A DNA stretch of 64,000 nucleotides from Alkalinema pantanalense. GTDB lineage: Bacteria; Cyanobacteriota; Cyanobacteriia; Leptolyngbyales; Leptolyngbyaceae. The stretch covers positions 1-64,000 of the forward strand of contig NZ_JBLZFX010000029.1 of the NCBI RefSeq assembly GCF_050753345.1, written 5' to 3'. Position numbers and translations under genes: made by a program. The notes under the pieces are model-generated. The model ran no database searches, was not told where the DNA came from, and saw only the letters and a list, made by a program, of their open reading frames with translations. This document shows positions 27,101 through 34,989 of this stretch, piece after piece. Each line of letters opens with the position of its first letter. The first letter of the stretch is position 1.

Positions 27101-27428
27101 CGGTCATGAGGGGCAGATCGCCAATAAAAACTTCCTGCTCAGTAATTTCCCCGGTCTCTTTGTTGATTAACCTTGTAGGGACATACATTTGAACAGCATA
27201 GGTGGCATCCCGGCTCTTGGCCTCATCCACATGGTATTTCGGGTGCTTCAGCTTGTAATCCTTACCAATGAAGTGAAGCTCCAATTTACCGGTGTAATCC
27301 GTAATCGGGGAGAAACTATCCAGTTCCTCAATCAGACCCTCTTCAAGAAACCAGCGGAAACTCTCCCGCTGAATCTCAACCAAGTCTGGCAGAACGAAAG
27401 CGGGTGTGGTGTAGGTTAGCTCAGTCAT
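24114..27428 (-). CDS. rpoB: DNA-directed RNA polymerase subunit beta (RpoB)
   Basis: RpoB has 1104 residues, normal for cyanobacteria. Landmarks are [16 protein letters not shown] at the N-terminus, the rifampicin region [20 protein letters not shown] with [11 protein letters not shown], the [16 protein letters not shown] loop, [26 protein letters not shown], and the C-terminal [20 protein letters not shown]. The acidic tail ends in DDDDD. It is the first gene of the rpoBC1C2 group. The rpsT-tatD-rpoB order is conserved in many cyanobacteria. Confidence 0.99.
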   Translation of the reverse strand: [1104 protein letters not shown]

Positions 27429-27781
27429 GCGTCTCCTCTAAAGGTTCACGCCCAGCGCGAATCCCAGATTTTAGGCTACTTGCACAGTTATGTCAACATA
27501 AAAACATTGGCTCCTGACGGCAGGATCCAATTTATTGAAATGAATATTGGGGTTAAAACTCTAAAGGCATTGATTGGGTGGGGGCTTGAAAGTCTTCTGA
27601 CAGGGGGAATACAGCCATTACATCAAGCTAGTGGCAAATGACCACTCCCATTATTACCCACAAAGGCTCAAATGTGGCTTGACGAATCCAAGAAAATTGT
27701 GTAGGAAAATCAGACGGTGAGACAGTCGAACCATGAACAGGGAACTCTGGTGGCCCAATAAGATCGAGGGGTATCGATTTT
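27429..27781. other. Spacer upstream of rpoB
   Basis: 353 bp between the tatD stop and the rpoB start. No supported ORF. It presumably holds the rpoB promoter and leader. No clear hairpin terminator for tatD was seen, so read-through from rpsT-tatD is possible. Confidence 0.5.
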
Positions 27782-28615
27782 TTAAGCCTGTAAGGCCGCA
27801 AAATCTACCGCGATCGACTTTGCCGTCTCCGGTGGAGCCAGCCGAAACAACCGACAAGCATTCACCGTTGTGTGATGGGCAATTTCAGCTAAGTTTGCAT
27901 GCCGCAACAGGGCGACCTGCTGAGCCACGTACTGCACATAGGCGGGTTCATTCCGTTTTTGTCCCCGCTTGGGCACTGGAGCCAAAAACGGACAGTCCGT
28001 TTCGACCAAAAGACGATCTAAGGGAACCATTTTGGCCGACGCCTGAATCGACTCCGCCTTTTTGAACGTCACCGTCCCACTAAAACTGATATAGAAACCC
28101 AAGTCCAAAAACCACTGAGTTTCCTCGGGCGATCCACCCCAGCAGTGCATAACACCTTGAACCGATCCCACGCGCTGCCAAAACCCTTGAAGGAATTCTG
28201 CGAGCACTGAAGCTGCGTCTCGGCAGTGGAGAATAACGGGCAAATTGAGCTGATGGGCAATCCGAAGTTGCGCCTCAAGACTCTCTAACTGTTGATCTAC
28301 GTTATCAGCCTTGAAGAAATCTAAGCCCGTTTCTCCGATCGCGACAACCCGATTGTCCGATTGAGCTAGGGCCAAAATTTCGGCTTCTCGTTTAGGATGC
28401 CACAGATCCGCTACATCCAAGGGATGCAACCCCACCGCAAAGGCAACCTCCGGGTAACGATCGGCAATCGATCGAATCGCTGGAAACTCAGAGGGTTCGA
28501 CACACGAATGAACCAGACGCACAACACCGGCTTCTCGCCATCGCGTAGCCACGGCATCTAAGTCTGGTTCAAACAAGTCGAAATTGATATGGACGTGCGT
28601 GTCAATTAATTGCAT
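27782..28615 (-). CDS. TatD-family metal-dependent hydrolase
   Basis: This 277-residue TIM-barrel protein has all metal ligands of the TatD DNase family: the HVHINF histidines in the first strand (IDTHVHINFD), GETGLDFF with the bridging Glu, PVILHCRDA, VMHCWGGSPEE and LVETDCPFLAPVP with the late Asp. Such enzymes act as 3'-5' exonucleases or DNases in vitro. It is located 12 bp after rpsT and before rpoB on the same strand, hence probably cotranscribed with rpsT. Confidence 0.93.
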   Translation of the reverse strand: MQLIDTHVHINFDLFEPDLDAVATRWREAGVVRLVHSCVEPSEFPAIRSIADRYPEVAFAVGLHPLDVADLWHPKREAEILALAQSDNRVVAIGETGLDFFKADNVDQQLESLEAQLRIAHQLNLPVILHCRDAASVLAEFLQGFWQRVGSVQGVMHCWGGSPEETQWFLDLGFYISFSGTVTFKKAESIQASAKMVPLDRLLVETDCPFLAPVPKRGQKRNEPAYVQYVAQQVALLRHANLAEIAHHTTVNACRLFRLAPPETAKSIAVDFAALQA

Positions 28616-28627
28616 GGAGGCTGATGC

Positions 28628-28924
28628 TTACTTCGTCACCAAGGCCACTTTTTTGAGGGCACGGGCCAGACGAGACTTTTTGCGTGCGCCATTGTTTTGG
28701 TGCAACACACCGCGTTTGACGGCTTTGTCGATTTTGCTAGTCGCAGCAGACATCGCAGCTTTAGCTTCCTTCAGAGTGTCTTCAGAAGGAGTCGCAGCAT
28801 ACTTGTCAACAGCTACAAAGTAGCTCTTGATCAGGGTTTTGACCGCAGAAGAATAGGCTTTATTGCGCATGCGGTTGCGCTCGGCAATCTGAACTCGCTT
28901 TTCAGCAGACTTGATGTTAGGCAC
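28628..28924 (-). CDS. rpsT: 30S ribosomal protein S20
   Basis: S20 is a primary 16S-rRNA-binding protein of the small subunit. The 98-residue basic helical protein has the family's SAEKRVQIAERNRMRNKAYS start and the GVLHQNNGARKKSRLA stretch. The start is GTG, giving MPNIKSAEKR. It leads the rpsT-tatD group and is divergent from hisD. Confidence 0.98.
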   Translation of the reverse strand: MPNIKSAEKRVQIAERNRMRNKAYSSAVKTLIKSYFVAVDKYAATPSEDTLKEAKAAMSAATSKIDKAVKRGVLHQNNGARKKSRLARALKKVALVTK

Positions 28925-29057
28925 GGTTCTCTCGAAAGTAACGCTATCTAAGGTGTTTAAGAATTTCCAGACATACTAATATAGCACCAATTTCCCCTCA
29001 ACATGATCCACAAAAATCCAGTTAAGCTATAGAAACGATACTGACACTCCTAACTCC

Positions 29058-30356
29058 ATGCTGCGAATCATTACCCAGTTGACCGAGGCGAAAGCTGAAC
29101 TGCGCCGGATTTGCGATCGTACCCACGACGATCAAGTTTTTAATAAGGAAGCAACGGTGCGGCAAGTTTTGCAAACGGTGAAGCGGCAAGGGGACAAAGC
29201 AGTTCTGGACTACACCTTAGAATTTGATGGACAGGCATTTACCGCCGATCAACTGCGGGTGTCACCTGAGGAACTGGATGCCGCTTACCATAAAGTGGAT
29301 CAGGATCTGATTGCGGCAATTCGTCTTGCCAAGGACAAAATTGAAGCCTTTCACAAAATGCGGGTGCCCCAAAGTTGGGTGCATTTCGCAGAGGATGAGG
29401 TGGTGCTGGGCAAACGCTACACCCCAGTGGATTCTGCGGGTCTTTATGTACCAGGGGGACGTGCGGCCTATCCCAGTACGGTGCTGATGAATGCTGTCCC
29501 TGCCACCGTTGCCAAGGTTCCCCATGTTGTGATGGTGACGCCGCCGGGGCCGGAAGGCGTGATCAACCCTGCGGTATTGGTAGCTGCCCAAGAAGCAGGC
29601 ATTCAGGAAATCTATCGCGTCGGTGGTGCACAGGCGATCGCGGCTCTCGCCTATGGGACGGAGACGATTCCCAAAGTAGATGTGATTACAGGCCCAGGCA
29701 ATATCTATGTGACCCTGGCCAAGAAGCAGGTCTACGGCACCGTCGGCATCGATTCCCTAGCGGGGCCATCCGAAGTTTTGGTGATTGCCGATGCTACGGC
29801 TAACCCGACCCATGTCGCGGCAGATCTGTTAGCGCAGGCGGAGCATGACCCAATGGCCGCAGCGATTCTAATTACCACAGATAGCAACTTGGCCCAGAAA
29901 GTGGTTCAGGAAGTGGAAGATCAACTGGCGGATCATCCTCGAAAACTACTGACAGAAAAGGCGATCGCCCACTACGGCCTAATTATTGTGGTGGACGACT
30001 TAGAGGCCGCAGCGGAACTGTCTAACGAGTTTGCACCGGAGCATTTGGAACTTGAAATTGCTGAACCTTGGGATCTTTTACCCAAGATTCGTCATGCAGG
30101 CGCAATTTTCCTCGGGAGCTCAACACCAGAAGCAGTGGGAGATTACTTAGCGGGGCCTAACCATACCCTACCGACTTCTGGATCCGCTCGTTATGCATCG
30201 CCTTTAGGGGTAGAGACCTTCTTGAAACATTCCAGCCTGATCCAATATTCCCCCACGGCTCTGCGCAAAACCGCAGCGGCGATCGAAACCCTCACCTTGG
30301 CGGAAGGCTTGCCCTCCCATGGCAAATCTGTCTCCCTGCGCATGGAGCAGCCTTAA
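29058..30356 (+). CDS. hisD: Histidinol dehydrogenase (HisD)
   Basis: HisD performs the last two oxidations of histidine synthesis, L-histidinol to L-histidine, using NAD and zinc. The 432-residue protein shows YVPGGRAAYPSTVLM, YRVGGAQAIAALAYGTE, DVITGPGNIYV, SLAGPSEVLVIAD, the AEHDPMAAAIL zinc region, EFAPEHLEL and GPNHTLPTSGSARY. It is a single gene divergent from rpsT and is followed by a universal stress protein on the same strand. Confidence 0.98.
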   Translation: MLRIITQLTEAKAELRRICDRTHDDQVFNKEATVRQVLQTVKRQGDKAVLDYTLEFDGQAFTADQLRVSPEELDAAYHKVDQDLIAAIRLAKDKIEAFHKMRVPQSWVHFAEDEVVLGKRYTPVDSAGLYVPGGRAAYPSTVLMNAVPATVAKVPHVVMVTPPGPEGVINPAVLVAAQEAGIQEIYRVGGAQAIAALAYGTETIPKVDVITGPGNIYVTLAKKQVYGTVGIDSLAGPSEVLVIADATANPTHVAADLLAQAEHDPMAAAILITTDSNLAQKVVQEVEDQLADHPRKLLTEKAIAHYGLIIVVDDLEAAAELSNEFAPEHLELEIAEPWDLLPKIRHAGAIFLGSSTPEAVGDYLAGPNHTLPTSGSARYASPLGVETFLKHSSLIQYSPTALRKTAAAIETLTLAEGLPSHGKSVSLRMEQP

Positions 30357-30404
30357 GCGGAATAGAAGGTTATAGGTCACAGCGTGTAACTAGGATCCCA
30401 CGGG

Positions 30405-30430
30405 GATGGGTGGATGGGTAGATGGGTGGA
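30405..30430. repeat. Short GATGGGTG tandem repeat
   Basis: The 8-bp word GATGGGTG/A is repeated just over three times between hisD and the usp gene. It looks like a slippage microsatellite. Confidence 0.7.
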
Positions 30431-30598
30431 TTAACAGAGGATGTTATTTCTCAGCAGATTCCTACCCACTCCAATAACTTCAGTGGCTTCCGGGGCGGAT
30501 CGCAGGGAAACGTTAATTTATGCGGCGCGATTGCCCCAATTCTAACTGCCCCGTATTACTCTCAAAACTACAGGGTATCGATGTTTGGAGGGATTGCC

Positions 30599-31054
30599 AT
30601 GCTGAAAACCATTTTGGTGGCATTAGATCCGGTAGATCTCAATGCTTCTACGCAGGCATCGATGACCAGCCAGGTGATGATAGCCTTACAAACCTTGCAT
30701 TTGGATGCCAACAGCAAGGTGGTGCTATCCCATGTAGTGCCCACAGAGCATTTGGACATTGATGTCTTGAGCGATCGGCCTACGGTGGAAACGCAAACCA
30801 TGAACGATCTATGGGCGGCTCACCTCTCTGCCTACCAAGAAAAACTCCCCTGCCCCAGTACCCTCGAAATTGTTACGGGGGATCCAGCAGAGGAGATTAT
30901 TCGTCTGGCCAAAATTCACCAAGCCGATCTAATTGTGATTGGCAGTCGAGGGCTGACGGGAATGCAACGTATTTTGCAGCGATCGGTGAGCAGTCAGGTG
31001 TTTGATGAAGCCCCTTGCTCAGTCTTGGTAGTTAAGCCCAATGCCGATCGCTAA
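30599..31054 (+). CDS. Universal stress protein (UspA family)
   Basis: A 151-residue single-domain Usp. The start was set at the ATG at 30599 (MLKTILVALDP), because the longer frame upstream has no family similarity and spans a microsatellite. The fold elements ILVALDP, KVVLSHVVP, EIVTGDPAEEII and ADLIVIGSRGLTGM are clear. The ATP-binding signature G-2x-G-9x-G-S/T is present except that the third glycine is Arg (ILQRSVS), so nucleotide binding may be changed. Role unknown; it lies convergent with the porin gene, 42 bp apart. Confidence 0.9.
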   Translation: MLKTILVALDPVDLNASTQASMTSQVMIALQTLHLDANSKVVLSHVVPTEHLDIDVLSDRPTVETQTMNDLWAAHLSAYQEKLPCPSTLEIVTGDPAEEIIRLAKIHQADLIVIGSRGLTGMQRILQRSVSSQVFDEAPCSVLVVKPNADR

Positions 31055-31096
31055 ACACCTGTAATCCCTATCAGTCCTCAAACATCTAGATCTTCC

Positions 31097-32962
31097 CTAG
31101 AACGTAAAGGTTGTGCGAATCACAGGAACGATCGCGGTGGAATTATCCTTAAAGCCTTCCGGGTTAAAGATGACAAATACTCCCGGCGTAATGCTGATAT
31201 GGTCATTCACCCGATAGTTAAAGTAACCTTCCAACTGGTAAGGCTTGGTGTCTTCGGGACGAACAGCTAGACCACCCACCGCTGTACGAGCCAAAGGCTG
31301 TCCAAAGATCAGCCCCGCAGAGTTCCCCTTTTGTCCAATATCCTTGGCATGGATGCCCACTAGCCAACTCATGAAGTCCGTAGAAGCGTTGACATCCACT
31401 AGATCGCTAAAGATGTAAGAAAAGGAGCCTGCCAGCGTAATCGTCGGGTTAAGGCGATAGGCCGCCGTTAGCCCCAGCGTATCCATCTTGATGCCTTGGT
31501 TAGCCAGATCTCCCAAGGAGGTTGCGGGAAACAAAATTGCGCCAATATCAGAACTGCTGAGCCCCGTTCCCAGGATATTGATCTGGTGGTAGCTGTGGGC
31601 ATAGTTCACCCCAATATCGAAATTGGCAGAGGGTTTGATCGTCAACTGTGCCGCTGCGACATAGCTACCATTAAACAGACCCGAGCCCAAAGGCGTTCCC
31701 GGAAAACCCTGATTTTGGGGCAAATTAGCATTCACACTGCCGTAGAGGGCGCGGAAGTCGATCGCATCCGAAATCTTAAAGATCACCCCAGCAGCAGCAG
31801 CCAGCCCCGTTTGGGACGTGCCACCGGAGACCCGATGGGCGGCGGGTAAGGTGGCAAACCGCGAGAGCGCACCTTGGCCTTCTCCCGCAAAGGGCAGAAT
31901 GGACGGAAATGCGTCGGAGACTTCTGCATTGGTTCCGATAAAGGCCGTCAAGCGATCGGCCACTGGAAAGATATACAACAGCTTGTAGAGTTCCAAACTA
32001 TTGTTCCCACCCTTGGGTTGGAGATTTTGGGGATTGCGGGTGGGGAACTGCGGCTCGTAGCCTAAGCGAACATTACTGTTATTGCCGAAAATCACATCGC
32101 CATAGCCCAGGGTTCCAGCCAAGCTAGCGCCATTGTCAAACCCTGGGAACGCGGTGCTGGGGCCACTCCCAAAGTTGTAGGCTTGCAATCCGGTAATCAG
32201 TAAATCTTTGCCTGTAAAACTGGTGTTGAGGTTGAGCCGCACCCGGTTGTTGAGCGTAATGTTGGCATCTCGCCCAGCAGTAGGGGAGGGTAACGCAGCA
32301 ACGGGTGTCCCCGGTGGGAAAAGAACCGCTGCATTCGTGTTATTGACAAACGCCAGATTGCCCCCGTCGTAGGCTCCGTAGGCTCCCGCTAGGCTGAAAA
32401 TGACTTCGCCATTCAGCTTCGTGGTGGTGGAAAATTGTTGTTTCTCCAGGGTGGCGGTTTTGGCTTCTAGGGCATCGACCCGACCGCGCAGCGTCGCTAA
32501 TTCAGCGGCAAACTCCTCTTGCAGTTTTTGCAGGGTAACCAAGTCCTCTTTCTTCACCAAATCAGCAGTGGCCGCAGCGATTAGCTCGTTGACGCGATCC
32601 ATGCAGGCATTTAGCCCAGCGGCAAACTCATAGCGCGTCATGGCCCGGTTGCCACGATAGGTGCGATCGGGATAGCCCGCAATGCAACCATAGCGCTCCA
32701 CCAGCGACTGTAATGCCTGAAAAGCCCAGTCCGTGGGTTTGACATCGGAGAGTTGGGAAACTGACGTGACCTGCCCCATTCCTGAAGCTGGCGTATCCGT
32801 GGAACTGAGGGTATCAACCTCGATCAACTCAACTGAATTTTGAGGAACGGCTTGCCCTTGATTCTCTGCCGCCCTGGAGGGAGCTACGCCCCATAAAAGA
32901 ACTGCCAGCCCTAGGACAGGCAGACTCAAAGTCGTGAGAAAGGAAAAAGGTAGGCGGGGCAT
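31097..32962 (-). CDS. SLH-domain outer-membrane porin (iron uptake porin / Som type)
   Basis: This 621-residue protein has a signal peptide ending near residue 31 (PSRAAENQ). A single SLH domain follows at about 70-125 (DVKPTDWAFQALQSLVERYG, GYPDRTYRGNRAMTRYEFA). Then come a coiled coil at about 130-175 and an OprB-type beta barrel to the end. The last residue is Phe (TTFTF), the usual outer-membrane insertion signal. The SLH domain ties the trimer to peptidoglycan-linked polysaccharide. Cyanobacterial members pass small solutes and inorganic ions, including iron. It is a single gene with about 250 bp of upstream spacer. Confidence 0.92.
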   Translation of the reverse strand: MPRLPFSFLTTLSLPVLGLAVLLWGVAPSRAAENQGQAVPQNSVELIEVDTLSSTDTPASGMGQVTSVSQLSDVKPTDWAFQALQSLVERYGCIAGYPDRTYRGNRAMTRYEFAAGLNACMDRVNELIAAATADLVKKEDLVTLQKLQEEFAAELATLRGRVDALEAKTATLEKQQFSTTTKLNGEVIFSLAGAYGAYDGGNLAFVNNTNAAVLFPPGTPVAALPSPTAGRDANITLNNRVRLNLNTSFTGKDLLITGLQAYNFGSGPSTAFPGFDNGASLAGTLGYGDVIFGNNSNVRLGYEPQFPTRNPQNLQPKGGNNSLELYKLLYIFPVADRLTAFIGTNAEVSDAFPSILPFAGEGQGALSRFATLPAAHRVSGGTSQTGLAAAAGVIFKISDAIDFRALYGSVNANLPQNQGFPGTPLGSGLFNGSYVAAAQLTIKPSANFDIGVNYAHSYHQINILGTGLSSSDIGAILFPATSLGDLANQGIKMDTLGLTAAYRLNPTITLAGSFSYIFSDLVDVNASTDFMSWLVGIHAKDIGQKGNSAGLIFGQPLARTAVGGLAVRPEDTKPYQLEGYFNYRVNDHISITPGVFVIFNPEGFKDNSTAIVPVIRTTFTF

Positions 32963-33212
32963 AGGGGTTTCCTCCGAACATCAGGGATCAGGTCAACGAG
33001 GATTTAACATCCTCAGTGAATACCTCAAATCCTATCGGCTCGTAGGCATCTAATTGAAGCTTAGAACCTTCAAAAAATTCAGCAGAAGATAATAGAAAAC
33101 CCTTATGCCATCAGCCTTCAGAAAATCTAGGTGTTGCCCATAGAGTCTACCGCATAGTCTTTTTGTACTTAATTAGGTAGATCTTTTGCACTAGATTCTA
33201 CGGTGATTTTCC

Positions 33213-33959
33213 CTAGGCCATGACCATGCCACCATCCACATTAAAGACTTGTCCTGTGACATAGGCCGCTGCGGGCGAGGCTACCAAAAATTGAATCATC
33301 CCTGCCACTTCTTCCGGTTGGCCGTAGCGGTTGAGCGGAATCATTTGCAAAATCGGTTCAGCGTTCAAGTCGTTGGTCATATCCGTCGCGATAAACCCAG
33401 GTGCCACTGCATTTACCGTGATGCCACGGGGGGCAAGTTCCCGCGCCACAGTTCTGGTGAAGCCAATCACCCCAGCTTTTGCAGCGCTGTAATTAGCTTG
33501 GCCAGGATTGCCCATTTGGCCTGCTACGGAGGTGATATTGACAATCCGACCGGATTTTTGCTTCAGCATAATTTTGCTAACGGCACGGGTACAGAGAAAA
33601 ACGCCCGTCAGGTTCAAATCGATAACGGCTTGCCAATCTTCGGGTTTCATCCGCAGCAGCAAAGTATCGCGGGTGATGCCTGCATTGTTGACCAGTACGT
33701 CAATGCGACCAAATTTAGCCATGGTGGCTTCAATCATTTGATCGACTTCTGCTGCCTTGGACACATCTGCTTTGAGGGCGATCGCGGTTCCTCCCGCTTG
33801 CTCAATTTCGGCAACCACTGCATCAGCAGCGCCACTGGAACTTGCGTAGTTGACCACCACCGAGGCTCCTTCCGAGGCCAGGGCTAGGGCGGTAGCGCGT
33901 CCAATGCCCCGCGATGCTCCGGTGACGATCGCGACTTTACCCTGCAAGTTCTGTGCCAT
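33213..33959 (-). CDS. fabG: 3-oxoacyl-[acyl-carrier-protein] reductase (FabG)
   Basis: FabG reduces 3-ketoacyl-ACP with NADPH in fatty-acid elongation. It is a classical short-chain dehydrogenase of 248 residues from the ATG at 33959. It has the cofactor motif VTGASRGIGRATA, NNAG(I)TRD, the catalytic Ser in NITSVAGQ, and the YSAAK Tyr/Lys pair. The C-terminal IATDMT and YVTGQVFNVDGGM segments are those of FabG. A paralogue such as acetoacetyl-CoA reductase (PhaB) is less likely but is not excluded by sequence alone. Confidence 0.93.
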   Translation of the reverse strand: MAQNLQGKVAIVTGASRGIGRATALALASEGASVVVNYASSSGAADAVVAEIEQAGGTAIALKADVSKAAEVDQMIEATMAKFGRIDVLVNNAGITRDTLLLRMKPEDWQAVIDLNLTGVFLCTRAVSKIMLKQKSGRIVNITSVAGQMGNPGQANYSAAKAGVIGFTRTVARELAPRGITVNAVAPGFIATDMTNDLNAEPILQMIPLNRYGQPEEVAGMIQFLVASPAAAYVTGQVFNVDGGMVMA

Positions 33960-34087
33960 AGCGCTATCTCCCTTGAAATGTCTCCCGCTCAAACCGATTA
34001 ACCATCATATCGGCAAAGGGGGCATTGTTTGAGAGAGACTTAACTCTTTGGCAACCTGCTCAAGAGATTCGCTCAGCAAGCAAGCGA

Positions 34088-34810
34088 CTAGATCTGATGG
34101 GGGTCAATTCCTAATTCTCGTAATCGATCGGCCAAACGATCGGCTTTGGCTTCAGTTTCCGCTAATTTGTGTAGAGCTTGTTCCTTGGCTTGGCGTTCCT
34201 GTTCAAGCTGCTGGGCAATTTCGGTGTAGCTCTGGAAAATAACGCCATCTGGACGATACAGCTGTAGGACATCCTGGGTCAGGTCAAAGCGAATGCCTAA
34301 CCGAGGGCTGATCCATTGATCGATCGTCGCAATTTCATCGAAATAGCCATCGACCCTGAGCCAACCTCGGCATAGGTTTTGGGCTGGATCGTATAGATAG
34401 TATTCTTCGACGCCATAGCGTTCATAGAACAAAAGCTTACGTTCCATTTCTAGGGCAGTATTACCAGGAGAAAGGATTTCAAATACTACCTGAGGAGGAA
34501 TATTTTCCTCTTGCCACTGCTGGTAGGAACCCCGTTCTTCTTTCGGACGACCAAAAACGACTAAAGCATCCGGTGCAATCCGAATTTTGGGATTCCCCTC
34601 CACCGGGTACCACAGCAAATCTCCCGCAACAAAGACATGCGGATCATTAATGAAGAGAAGATCCAAATTCTTCTTAATCAAAACGATCCATTCAAACTGC
34701 TTTGTATTATCTGCCATGGGTTGCCCATCGCTGTCCGGGTACACAACTTCACGTAAATTTTCATTTGTAACAATGACGTTGGTTTGGGCAGACGGTTGAA
34801 GGTGCACCAT
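34088..34810 (-). CDS. Uma2-family protein (DUF820 restriction-endonuclease fold)
   Basis: A 240-residue member of the large cyanobacterial Uma2/DUF820 family with a PD-(D/E)xK-like fold. It shows the core VAGDLLWYPVEGNPKIRIAPDALVVFGRP with the conserved Pro-Asp, then QVVFEILSPGNTALEM with the ExLSP motif, and YYLYDP. A coiled-coil tail at about 195-240 (QLEQERQAKEQALHKLAE) is typical of the longer members. Cyanobacteria often carry dozens of copies, whose biological role is unknown. A shorter paralogue is at 46950-47516. Confidence 0.9.
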   Translation of the reverse strand: MVHLQPSAQTNVIVTNENLREVVYPDSDGQPMADNTKQFEWIVLIKKNLDLLFINDPHVFVAGDLLWYPVEGNPKIRIAPDALVVFGRPKEERGSYQQWQEENIPPQVVFEILSPGNTALEMERKLLFYERYGVEEYYLYDPAQNLCRGWLRVDGYFDEIATIDQWISPRLGIRFDLTQDVLQLYRPDGVIFQSYTEIAQQLEQERQAKEQALHKLAETEAKADRLADRLRELGIDPHQI

Positions 34811-34989
34811 AATCCCAAGAGTCCAGTTGAAGGGACAGGTTCAACCTAGCATAATTTTTTTAGAGAGTTCCCCACCCCACCCTGATTCAGAAAAAATTTG
34901 GATTTTTCAACATTGGGGGTTAGGATGTCATCAAAATTCTGCTGCTTCCAGTGTGGTGGTAGAAAGCAACTGCTGTTTCTGAGTTAGCT

